From NCBI RefSeq assembly GCF_900090105.1, contig NZ_FMDM01000011.1:62001-126000 (forward strand): DNA of 64,000 nucleotides, in the 5' to 3' direction. A program made the translations under genes and the position numbers. Position 1 is the first letter of the stretch. Each line of letters opens with the position of its first letter. Shown here piece after piece: positions 8,118 to 19,360 of this stretch. This DNA comes from Micromonospora humi. GTDB lineage: Bacteria > Actinomycetota > Actinomycetes > Mycobacteriales > Micromonosporaceae. The notes under the pieces are model-generated. The model was not told where the DNA came from. It searched no databases and saw nothing but the letters and a program-made list of their open reading frames with translations.

Positions 8118-8136
8118 GACGCGGAGGTCGGGGTGG

Positions 8137-11476
<3,340 letters not shown>

Positions 11477-11484
<8 letters not shown>

Positions 11485-12622
11485 TCTTTCCGCCTTCGAT
11501 GAGCTCCGCGAAGCGGTCGAACAGGTAGTCCGCGTCGTGCGGGCCGGCCGCCGCCTCCGGGTGGTACTGGACGGTGAAGGCGGGCACGTCCTCGGCCCGC
11601 AGCCCCTCGACCACGTTGTCATTGAGGCACACATGGGAGACCCGCACCCCGCCGAAGTCGGTGTCGACCACCTGGTCGGGGACGACCGCGCCGGAGCGCA
11701 CCCCGGGGACCTCCACGGCGAAGCCGTGGTTGTGGCTGGTCACCTCGACCTTGCCGGTGGCCCGGTCGAGCACCGGCTGGTTGATGCCGCGGTGACCGTA
11801 TCCGAGCTTGTAGGTGCCGAAGCCGAGCGCCCGGCCGAGGATCTGGCTGCCGAAGCAGATGCCGAACAGCGGGATCCGCCGGGTGAGCACCTCCCGCGCC
11901 AGGGCCACCGGGGCGTCGGCGGTCGCCGGGTCGCCGGGGCCGGGCGAGAGGAACACCGCGTCCGCGCCGGTGGCGAGCAGGTCCCCGATGGTCGAGCCGG
12001 CGGGCAGCACGTGGGTGGTGACGCCGCGGGCGGCGAGCCGGCGCGGCACGTTGCGCTTGATGCCCAGGTCCAGCGCGGCCACCGTGAACCGGTGCTCGCC
12101 CTGCGCCTCGACCACGTACGGCGTGGCGGTGGTCACCTCGGTCGACAGGTCCGCACCGACCATTCCCGGCGAGCGGCGGACCCGCTCCAGCAGGGCGGCG
12201 GGGTCGTCCTCGACGCTGGAGACGCCGACCCGCATCGCGCCGCGCTCGCGCAGGTGCCGGGTGAGCGCCCGGGTGTCGATCCCGCTGATCCCGACCACGC
12301 CCTCGGCGGCGAGCCGGTCCTCCAGTCCGCCGGTGGCGCGCCAGTTCGAGCCGATCCGGGCCGGGTCGCGCACCACGTACCCGGCCACCCAGATCCGGCC
12401 GGACTCGTCGTCCTCGCCGTTCACGCCGGTGTTGCCGATGTGCGGCGCGGTCTGCACCACCACCTGACGGTGGTAGGAGGGGTCGGTGAGCGTCTCCTGG
12501 TAGCCGGTCATGCCGGTGTTGAAGACCGCCTCGCCGAAGGTCTCGCCGACGCTGCCGTACGCCTCGCCGTGGAACGTGCGCCCGTCCTCCAGGACGAGGA
12601 TCGCGCTTCTCCGCTTACCCAT
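11477..12622 (-). CDS. carA: carbamoyl-phosphate synthase small (glutamine amidotransferase) subunit
   Basis: Hydrolyses glutamine and channels ammonia to CarB. It is 381 residues. The N-terminal CPSase small-chain domain contains FNTGMTGYQETLTDPSY. The C-terminal class I amidotransferase domain has the nucleophile cysteine in IPLFGICFGSQILGRALG, and the His-Glu pair in VQYHPEAAAGPHD. The usual GICLGHQ reads GICFGSQ, a tolerated variant because the cysteine is kept. The ATG directly abuts the pyrC stop (TAAATG) and the 3' end overlaps carB, so it belongs to the pyr operon. Confidence 0.97.
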
Positions 12623-13900
12623 TTACTTGACAGCCTTTCCGTCCAGGACCGTCGGCTCGCCGCGCAGGAAGGTCGCCACGATGCGACCCGGCAGCGTCAT
12701 GCGGGCGTACGGGGTGTTGCGACTGCGGCTGGCCAGCTCGGCCGGCTCGATCACCCGGCGGGCGGCCGGGTCGACCACTGTCAGGTTGGCCGGCACGCCG
12801 GGCGCCGGGTCGAGGCCGTGCCCGGTCAGCCCGGCGATGCGGGCCGGTACGCGCGACATCCGCTCGGCGATCAGGTCCCACCGTGGGCCGAGCACGTCGA
12901 GCGCGACGGAGAGCGCGGTCTCCAGGCCGAGCATGCCCGGCCGGGCGTACGCCCACTCGCACTCCTTGTCCTCCACCGCGTGCGGCGCGTGGTCGGTGGC
13001 GATGACGTCGATCACGCCCTCGGCCAGCGCGGCCCGCAGCGCGGCGATGTCGGCGGCGGTACGCAGCGGCGGGTTGACCTTGAAGACCGGGTCGTAGCTC
13101 TCGGCCCGCTGGTCGGTGAGCAGCAGATGGTGCGGCGTCACCTCGGCGGTCACCCGCACCCCGCGCGCCTTCGCCTGGCGCAGCACCTCGACGCTGCCGG
13201 CGGTGGAGACGTGGCACACGTGCAGGCGGCTGCCCACGTGCTCGGCCAGCAGCACGTCCCGGGCGATGATCGCCTCCTCGGCGACCGCCGGCCAGCCGGT
13301 CAGGCCGAGCCGCGTGGAGACCTCACCCTCGTGCATCTGCGCGCCCTCGGTGAGCCGGGGCTCCTCGGCGTGCTGGGCGATCACCCCGTCGAACGCCTTG
13401 ACGTACTCCAGCGCCCGGCGCATCAGCCGCGGGTCGGCCACGCAGTGCCCGTCGTCGGAGAAGATCCGCACCCGGGCCGCGGAGTCGGCCATCGCGCCCA
13501 GCTCGGCCAGGCGCTCGCCGGCCAGCCCGACGGTGACCGCGCCGATCGGCTGCACGTCGACCAGGCCGGCCTCCCGGCCGAGCCGCCACACCTGCTCGAC
13601 CACGCCGGCGGTGTCCGCGACCGGCGAGGTGTTGGCCATCGCGCAGACCGCCGTGTAGCCGCCGAGCGCCGCCGCCCGGGAACCGGACTCGACCGTCTCG
13701 GCGTCCTCCCGGCCGGGCTCGCGCAGGTGGGTGTGCAGGTCGACCAGGCCGGGCAGCGCGACCAGGCCGGTCGCGTCGACCACCGTGGCGCCGTCCGCGG
13801 TCAGGCCGGCGCCGACCTCGGCCACCACGCCGTCGCGGATGAGCAGGTCGGTCGGCTCGCCGCCGACCGGGCTGACGTTTCTGATCAGGTACGCGGTCAC
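12623..13900 (-). CDS. pyrC: dihydroorotase
   Basis: Zinc amidohydrolase closing N-carbamoyl-aspartate to dihydroorotate. It is 425 residues, the class I long form. Metal ligands are in DLHTHLREPG (about residue 57), HVCHVSTAGSVEVL (about 230) and DHAPHAVEDKE (about 305). CNMANTSP-like substrate-site residues are present as CAMANTSPVAD. The start overlaps the pyrB stop by four bases and the stop touches carA, so it is translated within the pyr operon. Confidence 0.97.
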   Translation of the reverse strand: MTAYLIRNVSPVGGEPTDLLIRDGVVAEVGAGLTADGATVVDATGLVALPGLVDLHTHLREPGREDAETVESGSRAAALGGYTAVCAMANTSPVADTAGVVEQVWRLGREAGLVDVQPIGAVTVGLAGERLAELGAMADSAARVRIFSDDGHCVADPRLMRRALEYVKAFDGVIAQHAEEPRLTEGAQMHEGEVSTRLGLTGWPAVAEEAIIARDVLLAEHVGSRLHVCHVSTAGSVEVLRQAKARGVRVTAEVTPHHLLLTDQRAESYDPVFKVNPPLRTAADIAALRAALAEGVIDVIATDHAPHAVEDKECEWAYARPGMLGLETALSVALDVLGPRWDLIAERMSRVPARIAGLTGHGLDPAPGVPANLTVVDPAARRVIEPAELASRSRNTPYARMTLPGRIVATFLRGEPTVLDGKAVK

Positions 13901-14823
13901 CGGTTGCTCCCTCCGAGCAGCAGGTAGAGGACGGCCATCCGCACGGAGACCCCGTTGGCGACCTGTTCGACGATGGTGGAGCGGGGCGAGTCGGCGACCT
14001 CGGGCGTGATCTCCATGCCCCGGTTCATCGGCCCGGGGTGCATGACGATCGCGTGCTCGGGCAGCCGGCGCATGCGCGGCCCGTCCAGCCCGTAGCGGCG
14101 GGCGTACTCCCGGGCCGACGGGAAGTAGGAGTCGCTCATCCGTTCCCGCTGCACCCGCAGCATCATCACCACGTCCACACCGGGTGCAACGGTGTCGAGG
14201 TCGTAGGAGACGTCGATGCCGGGCGCGAGCGCGGTCGCGATGTCGACCGGGATGAGCGTCGGCGGGCCGACCAGGGTGACCTTCGCGCCCAGCGTGGTGA
14301 GCAGCAGCACGTTCGAGCGGGCCACCCGGGAGTGCAGCACGTCGCCGACGATCGCCACGTGCAGGCCGGCGAGCCGCCCCAGGCGGGAGCGCATGGTGTA
14401 CGCGTCGAGCAGCGCCTGGGTGGGGTGCTCGTGGGTGCCGTCGCCGGCGTTGACCACCGACCCGTCGACCCAGTCGGCCAGCCGGTGCGGGGCGCCGGAG
14501 GCGGGATGCCGGACGACCACCGCGTCGGCGCCCATCGCCTGCAGGGTGAGCGCGGTGTCCTTCAGGCTCTCACCCTTGGTCACGCTGGAACCCTTGGCCG
14601 AAAAGTTGATCACGTCGGCGCTGAGCCGCTTGGCGGCCGCCTCGAACGAGATCCGGGTCCGGGTGGAGTCCTCGTAGAAGAGGTTGACCACGGTGCGTCC
14701 GCGCAGCGCGGGCAGCTTCTTGACCTCCCGGCCGGCCACGGTGGCCATCTCGGCCGCGGTGTCCAGGACCAGGGTGGCGGTGTCGGCGTCCAGGTCCGCG
14801 CCGGAGAGCAGGTGCCGGATCAT
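13897..14823 (-). CDS. pyrB: aspartate carbamoyltransferase catalytic subunit
   Basis: Condenses carbamoyl phosphate with aspartate. It is 308 residues. The carbamoyl-phosphate site appears as YEDSTRTRISFEAA, with the adjacent-subunit loop SSVTKGESLKDT, HPTQALLDAYT and the aspartate-binding region HPGPMNRGMEI. No regulatory pyrI gene follows, as in other bacteria that control pyr genes by PyrR. ATG start overlaps the pyrR stop by four bases. Confidence 0.97.
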   Translation of the reverse strand: MIRHLLSGADLDADTATLVLDTAAEMATVAGREVKKLPALRGRTVVNLFYEDSTRTRISFEAAAKRLSADVINFSAKGSSVTKGESLKDTALTLQAMGADAVVVRHPASGAPHRLADWVDGSVVNAGDGTHEHPTQALLDAYTMRSRLGRLAGLHVAIVGDVLHSRVARSNVLLLTTLGAKVTLVGPPTLIPVDIATALAPGIDVSYDLDTVAPGVDVVMMLRVQRERMSDSYFPSAREYARRYGLDGPRMRRLPEHAIVMHPGPMNRGMEITPEVADSPRSTIVEQVANGVSVRMAVLYLLLGGSNR

Positions 14824-15404
14824 GCCGGTTCACCTCCGAACAGCCGTACCTCGTCCTCGCCGTCGGTCTCGGCGAGGGTGACCTTGACGTTCTCGGCCAG
14901 CGCGGTGGGGATGTTCTTGCCGACGTAGTCGGCGCGGATCGGCAGCTGGCGGTGGCCGCGGTCGACCAGGACGGCGAGCTGCACGGAGGCCGGGCGGCCG
15001 ACGTCGCTGAGCGCGTCCAGCGCGGCCCGCACGGTGCGGCCGGAGAAGAGCACGTCGTCGACGAGCACCACCCGGCGGCCGTCGATGCCGCCCGGCGGCA
15101 GGTCGGTCGGGCCGACCGCGCGGGTGGCGTGCCGGCGCAGGTCGTCACGGTAGAGCGTGATGTCGAGCACGCCGACCGGGACGGTCACGTCCTCGAACGT
15201 GCTGATCCGGGCCGCGAGGCGGCGGGCCAGGGGAACACCCCGGGTGGGGATGCCGAGCAGCACGGTGTCGGCGGCGCCCTGGGTCTTCTCCAGGATCTGG
15301 TGGGCGATGCGGTCGACCACCCGCGAGACGTCGGCGGCGGCGAGGATCACCTTCACCGAGGGTTGTCGCGGCGGCGACGAATGGGCAGCCGGTGGGTAGG
15401 CCAC
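14820..15404 (-). CDS. pyrR: PyrR: pyr operon regulator / uracil phosphoribosyltransferase
   Basis: First gene of the pyrimidine operon. PyrR proteins bind UMP and then the pyr mRNA leader, and often have residual uracil phosphoribosyltransferase activity. It is 194 residues. The PRPP-binding loop is VVLVDDVLFSGRTVRAAL (about residue 115), with GIPTRGVPLARRLA earlier. GTG at 15402-15404 is chosen because a perfect AAGGAGGT site lies five bases upstream; an upstream ATG-type start would run through that site. A hairpin covering this ribosome binding site (15410-15446) suggests autogenous translational repression. Confidence 0.95.
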   Translation of the reverse strand: MAYPPAAHSSPPRQPSVKVILAAADVSRVVDRIAHQILEKTQGAADTVLLGIPTRGVPLARRLAARISTFEDVTVPVGVLDITLYRDDLRRHATRAVGPTDLPPGGIDGRRVVLVDDVLFSGRTVRAALDALSDVGRPASVQLAVLVDRGHRQLPIRADYVGKNIPTALAENVKVTLAETDGEDEVRLFGGEPA

Positions 15405-15409
15405 GGCGG

Positions 15410-15446
15410 ACCTCCTTCCCCGCCTCACGGGACGGGTCGTTAAAGG
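15410..15446 (-). promoter_or_regulatory. putative PyrR-binding leader hairpin covering the pyrR ribosome binding site
   Basis: In the pyrR leader the RNA runs CCTTTAACGACCCGTCCC, then GTGAGGCGGGGAAGGAGGT. The GTCCCGTGAGGCGGG part folds into a short stem-loop of the UCC...GAGGC type known from PyrR sites, and flanking GACC/GGTC pairs can bury the AAGGAGGT. Mycobacterial pyr operons are known to be repressed translationally by PyrR at a site like this. The placement here fits; binding itself is inferred. Confidence 0.6.
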
Positions 15447-15608
15447 ACGTCTATCGACTCCGGCGGACCCGCGAGGGGCCCGGACCGGGGCTCCACGCCA
15501 CGTTACCAGCGGTCACCGGGTCGACCGCCGCCGGTCCTGACCTGCTGGTCAGCCCGGAGAAATGCGGACAAGCCACACCGGCCCCCCGGACCTCGTGGAC
15601 CGCAACAC

Positions 15609-15637
15609 TTGACCACGTGTCGCAATCCCCGTACCGT
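15609..15637 (+). promoter_or_regulatory. bldD promoter with possible overlapping autoregulatory site
   Basis: TTGACC (15609-15614), a 17-base spacer, then TACCGT (15632-15637): a good housekeeping-sigma promoter, 54 bases before the bldD start. TTGACCACGTGTCG over the -35 partly matches the BldD half-sites (T-N-A-C and G-T), and a second candidate with perfect outer half-sites spaced like a BldD box lies at 15502-15516. BldD is known to repress its own gene in Streptomyces. Confidence 0.5.
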
Positions 15638-15690
15638 CACGCTCCGTAGCGATAGCTGGGAGAACCCCGAGCAGCACTGGGAGTGTCCGA

Positions 15691-16179
15691 ATGCCCTCTG
15701 AATACGCCAAGTCGCTGGGCGCCCGCCTGCGCTCCATCCGCCAGCAGCAGGGCCTGTCCCTGCAGGGGGTGGAGGAGAAGTCGAACGGGCGGTGGAAGGC
15801 CGTGGTGGTCGGCTCGTACGAGCGCGGCGACCGCGCCGTCACCGTGTCCCGCCTGGCGGAGCTGGCCGACTTCTACCGCGTTCCCGTCTCGGAGCTGCTG
15901 CCCGACGGCAGCGGGGTGCGTCACGAGCCGACCAGCAAGATCGTGCTGGACCTGGAGCGGCTCTACGACGAGGCCTCCGAGGACCTCGCGTACGTCGCCC
16001 GGTACGCCCGCGCCATCCAGCAGCAGCGCGGCGACTACAACGGCCGGGTGCTCTCCATCCGCGCCGACGACCTGCGCGCCCTCGCGATCGTCTACGACGC
16101 CTCACCGTCGGGCCTGATCGAGCGGCTCACCGAGCACGGTGTGCTGGTCGCCGACCCGCGCGCGTTCTTCGCCTCCTGA
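15691..16179 (+). CDS. bldD: developmental master regulator BldD
   Basis: DNA-binding repressor that holds back sporulation genes during vegetative growth when loaded with cyclic di-GMP. It is 162 residues. The N-terminal XRE-type helix-turn-helix (residues 6-70) includes LGARLRSIRQQQGLSLQGVE and SYERGDRAVTVSRLAELA. The C-terminal domain carries the cyclic-di-GMP signature RXD-X8-RXXD as RGD (113-115) and RADD (124-127). It is divergent from the pyr operon, the same arrangement as in other Micromonosporaceae, and ends in a bidirectional terminator shared with nusB. Start ATG with GGGAG upstream. Confidence 0.97.
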   Translation: MPSEYAKSLGARLRSIRQQQGLSLQGVEEKSNGRWKAVVVGSYERGDRAVTVSRLAELADFYRVPVSELLPDGSGVRHEPTSKIVLDLERLYDEASEDLAYVARYARAIQQQRGDYNGRVLSIRADDLRALAIVYDASPSGLIERLTEHGVLVADPRAFFAS

Positions 16180-16186
16180 CGCCCGC

Positions 16187-16222
16187 ACGAAGGGCCCGTG
16201 CCGTCCGGCACGGGCCCTTCGT
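16187..16222. terminator. bidirectional terminator between bldD and nusB
   Basis: Perfect 16-base stem (ACGAAGGGCCCGTGCC and its complement) with a four-base loop GTCC. It lies eight bases after the bldD stop and 19 bases after the convergent nusB stop, so it can serve both. Confidence 0.85.
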
Positions 16223-16240
16223 CGTTCCTGCCTCCGGGCC

Positions 16241-16675
16241 TCAGCGGCTGGCGTACTCGGCGATCCGGCCGAGGATGCCGTTGAGGAAGCGGGGCGAGTC
16301 GTCGGTCGACATCTGCCGGGCCAGCTCGACGGCCTCGCTGATCGCCACCGCGTCGTCGATCTCGTCGACGTAGAGCAGCTCGTACACGGCGATCCGGGCC
16401 AGGTTGCGGTCGACCACCGGCATCCGGTCCAGCGTCCACCCCTCGGCGTAGCTGGCGATCGTCTCGTCGATCCGGTCGAGGTGCGCCGCGACGCCCTCGA
16501 CCAGCCCGACCGCGTAGCCGAGGTGGTCGGGACGGGGCTGCTCGATCCGCTCCAGGTAGCCGGCGAGCACCTCGACCGGCGGACGGTCCCGCAGGTCGGC
16601 CTCGAAGAGCACGTCCAGCGCCCGCTTGCGCGCCTTGCGGCGCGCCGGCATCTGCTGCTTCGGACCCTCGGCCAT
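16241..16675 (-). CDS. nusB: transcription antitermination factor NusB
   Basis: Works with NusE (S10) at boxA to prevent premature termination in rRNA operons. It is 144 residues. The family helices are ARRKARKRALDVLFEADLR and the C-terminal AVAISEAVELARQMSTDDSP followed by RFLNGILGRIA. The ATG overlaps the efp stop by one base (TGATG), so it is translationally coupled to efp, the usual efp-nusB pairing. Confidence 0.97.
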   Translation of the reverse strand: MAEGPKQQMPARRKARKRALDVLFEADLRDRPPVEVLAGYLERIEQPRPDHLGYAVGLVEGVAAHLDRIDETIASYAEGWTLDRMPVVDRNLARIAVYELLYVDEIDDAVAISEAVELARQMSTDDSPRFLNGILGRIAEYASR

Positions 16676-17232
16676 CAGGCTCGGCCGAGGTAACGGCCGT
16701 CGCGGGTGTCGACCTTGATCTTCTCACCGGTGGTGATGAACAGCGGCACCTGGACGGTGGCGCCGGTCTCGACGGTGGCCGGCTTGTTGCCACCGGTCGA
16801 CCGGTCGCCCTGCAGGCCCGGCTCAGTGTAGGTGACCTCCAGCACGACCGAGGTCGGCAGCTCGATGTAGAGCGGCACGCCCTCGTGGGTGGCGACGGTC
16901 GCCTCGGCCTCCGGGAGGAGGTAGTTGGCGGCCTCGCCGACCGTGCCACCGAGCACGGTGATCTGGTCGAACGTCTCCAGATCCATGAAGACGTAGTCCT
17001 CACCGTCGGCGTACAGGTATTGCATGGTGCGCTTGTCCACGGTCGCGGTCTCGACCTTGGTGCCCGCGTTGAAGGTCTTGTCGACCACCTTGCCGGACAG
17101 CACGTTCTTCAGCGTGGTACGCACGAACGCACCACCCTTACCGGGCTTGACGTGCTGGAACTCGACGACGGCCCACAGCTCGCCGTCCAGGTTGAGTACC
17201 AGGCCGTTCTTCAGGTCGTTGGTGGAGGCCAT
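16675..17232 (-). CDS. efp: elongation factor P
   Basis: Relieves ribosome stalling at polyproline stretches; relevant here because this genome encodes very proline-rich proteins such as the one at 28738-31917. It is 185 residues with the KOW-like domain, the OB domain and the C-terminal domain. The modifiable-lysine loop reads VKPGKGGAFVRTTLKN (about residue 30), and the end has TGEKIKVDTRDGRYLGRA. Start ATG; nusB follows directly. Confidence 0.98.
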   Translation of the reverse strand: MASTNDLKNGLVLNLDGELWAVVEFQHVKPGKGGAFVRTTLKNVLSGKVVDKTFNAGTKVETATVDKRTMQYLYADGEDYVFMDLETFDQITVLGGTVGEAANYLLPEAEATVATHEGVPLYIELPTSVVLEVTYTEPGLQGDRSTGGNKPATVETGATVQVPLFITTGEKIKVDTRDGRYLGRA

Positions 17233-17273
17233 TTCCTGCCTTGATCATCAATTGGCGGACAGACCTGTCGAGT

Positions 17274-17723
17274 CTACTCGCCGTGTCGAATCGGACTCCC
17301 GGGCTGCGCCAGGTGGTGCAGCGCCAGCCGGTAGCCGTCCACGCCCAGCCCGCAGATCACCCCGGTGGCCACCGCGGAGACCACCGAACGGTGCCGGAAC
17401 TCCTCCCGGGCGTGGATGTTGGAGATGTGCACCTCGATCAGCGGGGCGCGGAGCATCGCGCACGCGTCCCGCACCGCGATCGAGTAGTGCGACCAGGCCG
17501 CCGGGTTGAGCACCACCGCCGCCGCCTCGTCCGCCGCCTCGTGCAGCCAGCCCAGCAGTTCGTGCTCGGCGTCGGTCTGCCGGACCACCACGTCCAGCCC
17601 CAGCTCGCGCCCGGTCCGCTCGCACATGGCGACCAGATCGGCGTAGCTGGTCACGCCGTAGACGTCGACCTGCCGGGTGCCGAGCCGGCCCAGGTTCGGC
17701 CCGTTGAGCACGTACACCCTCAC
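17274..17723 (-). CDS. aroQ: 3-dehydroquinate dehydratase, type II
   Basis: Third step of the shikimate pathway. It is 149 residues, the dodecameric type II size. Active-site motifs: LNGPNLGRLGTRQ near the N-terminus with the catalytic tyrosine in VDVYG, NPAAWSHYS, and HISNIHAREEFRHRS. GTG start overlaps the aroB stop by four bases, so the pair is coupled. 41 bases separate it from efp. Confidence 0.97.
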   Translation of the reverse strand: MRVYVLNGPNLGRLGTRQVDVYGVTSYADLVAMCERTGRELGLDVVVRQTDAEHELLGWLHEAADEAAAVVLNPAAWSHYSIAVRDACAMLRAPLIEVHISNIHAREEFRHRSVVSAVATGVICGLGVDGYRLALHHLAQPGSPIRHGE

Positions 17724-18796
17724 GCGCCGACCTCCCGGTAGGCCGCGGCCAGCAGCTCGTCCGGCGGCCCCTCCAGCATCGCCGGGCGGGCCAGGTCGTC
17801 CAGCACCACGAAGCGCAGCCGGCTCCCCCGGGCCTTCTTGTCCACCCGCATCGCGGCGAGCAGCTCCGGCCAGGCGTCCGCCCGGTAGCCGGTGGGCAGG
17901 TCGAGCGCGGCCAGCACGTCGCGGTGCCGCCGGGCGGTGGCGTCGTCGAGCCGGCCGGCGAGCCGCGCGAGGGTGGCCGCGTAGACCAGACCGACCGACA
18001 CCGCGTGGCCGTGCCGCCAGCGGTAGCCCTCCACCTTCTCGATCGCGTGCGCGAGCGTGTGGCCGTAGTTGAGCACCTCGCGCATCCCGGACTCGCGCAG
18101 GTCACCGGCGACCACGTCCGCCTTCACCCGCACCGCCCGCTCGACCAGCTCGCGCAGCACCGGGCCGGTCGGGTCCAGCGCGGCGGCCGGGTCCCGCTCG
18201 ACGAGGTCGAGGATCACCGGGTCGGCGATGAAGCCGCACTTGACCACCTCGGCCATGCCGGCGGCCAGGTCGACCGGGGGCAGGCCGTCGAGCGTCGCCA
18301 GGTCGCAGAGCACGCCGGCCGGCGGGTGGAACGCGCCGACCAGGTTCTTGCCGGCGGCCGTGTTGATGCCGGTCTTGCCGCCGACGGCGGCGTCGACCAT
18401 GCCGAGCAGCGAGGTCGCCACCGGCACCCAGCGCACCCCGCGCAGCCAGGTCGCGGCGACAAAGCCGGCCAGGTCGGTGACCGCGCCGCCGCCCACCCCG
18501 ACCACCGTGTCGGTACGGGTGAACCCGGCCTCGCCCAGCCGGTCCCAGCACGCGGCGGCCACGTCGACGTGCTTGCCCGCCTCCGCGTCCGGCACCTCCA
18601 CCGGCAGCGGCGTCACGCCCGCGGCGCGGGCCCGCTCGGCGAGCCGCTCGGCGAGGGCCTTCAGCGGCGGCGCGTACAGGTAGGCCACCCGCTCGGCGTC
18701 GGGCAGCAGCCCGGGCGGCGGGTCGAGCAGGTCACGTCCCACCAGCACGTCGTACGGCCGCTCGCCGCCGACCGGGATCCGGGTCACCTCGTCCAT
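17720..18796 (-). CDS. aroB: 3-dehydroquinate synthase
   Basis: Second step of the shikimate pathway; converts DAHP to 3-dehydroquinate with NAD and a divalent metal. It is 358 residues from the ATG at 18794-18796. The NAD region has GVGGGAVTDLAGFVAATWLR, the substrate site GKTGINTAAGKNLVGAFHPP, and metal ligands are in MAEVVKCGFI and NYGHTLAHAIEKV. The frame stays open far upstream, but that part overlaps the divergent DUF2243 gene and is not conserved. aroB is cut off from aroK by the plus-strand pair at 18860-20343, so it needs its own promoter in the 63-base divergent gap. Confidence 0.96.
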   Translation of the reverse strand: MDEVTRIPVGGERPYDVLVGRDLLDPPPGLLPDAERVAYLYAPPLKALAERLAERARAAGVTPLPVEVPDAEAGKHVDVAAACWDRLGEAGFTRTDTVVGVGGGAVTDLAGFVAATWLRGVRWVPVATSLLGMVDAAVGGKTGINTAAGKNLVGAFHPPAGVLCDLATLDGLPPVDLAAGMAEVVKCGFIADPVILDLVERDPAAALDPTGPVLRELVERAVRVKADVVAGDLRESGMREVLNYGHTLAHAIEKVEGYRWRHGHAVSVGLVYAATLARLAGRLDDATARRHRDVLAALDLPTGYRADAWPELLAAMRVDKKARGSRLRFVVLDDLARPAMLEGPPDELLAAAYREVGA

Positions 18797-18859
18797 CGCC
18801 GGCAGCCTAGTCCACTCCGTGGGGTGTTTGTCCCCCCGCGCCCCGGGTAGGGCGGCGGA

Positions 18860-19360
18860 ATGAGCATCCGTCTTCCCGCGACGATCCTCGGCGTCGGTCT
18901 CGGTGGCTTCGTCGACGGCATCGCGCTGCACCAGGTCCTCCAGTGGCACCACATGCTCAGCAGCACCGCCACCGACCGCGTCGGAATTCGCGACTACCCG
19001 GTCGACACCGTCCCCGGCCTGCAGATGAACACGCTGTGGGACGGTCTCTTCCACGTGGTCACCTGGGTGGCGGTGCTGACCGGGCTGGCCATGCTCTACT
19101 CCCGGGTCACCCGCTCCCGGGGGCGGCTCTGGCGCTCGCCGATGCTCTGGGGCTGGGTGCTGGTCGGCTGGGGCCTGTTCAACCTGGTCGAGGGCGTCGT
19201 CGACCACCACCTGCTCGGCATCCACCACGTCCGCTCGGGTCCGCACCAGGCCTGGTGGGACCTCGGCTTCCTCGCCCTCGGCGTGGTCCTGGCCGCCGCC
19301 GGCTGGGCCATCCAGCGGCGGGCCGCCGAGATCGACCTGTGCGCGCCGGAGCCGCGGTGA
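18860..19360 (+). CDS. DUF2243 integral membrane protein
   Basis: It is 166 residues with four predicted membrane helices (about 8-25, 58-80, 95-118, 130-150). It is recognisable as DUF2243 by FVDGIALHQVLQWHHML near the start and GLFNLVEGVVDHHLLGIHHV later. The many histidines in or near helices suggest metal or heme contact, which is inference. It is followed with a four-base overlap (GTGA) by a CtaG-like gene; I recall the two families being found together, which would point to a shared membrane role, perhaps in copper handling for respiratory oxidases. The function of DUF2243 is not established. Confidence 0.85.
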   Translation: MSIRLPATILGVGLGGFVDGIALHQVLQWHHMLSSTATDRVGIRDYPVDTVPGLQMNTLWDGLFHVVTWVAVLTGLAMLYSRVTRSRGRLWRSPMLWGWVLVGWGLFNLVEGVVDHHLLGIHHVRSGPHQAWWDLGFLALGVVLAAAGWAIQRRAAEIDLCAPEPR

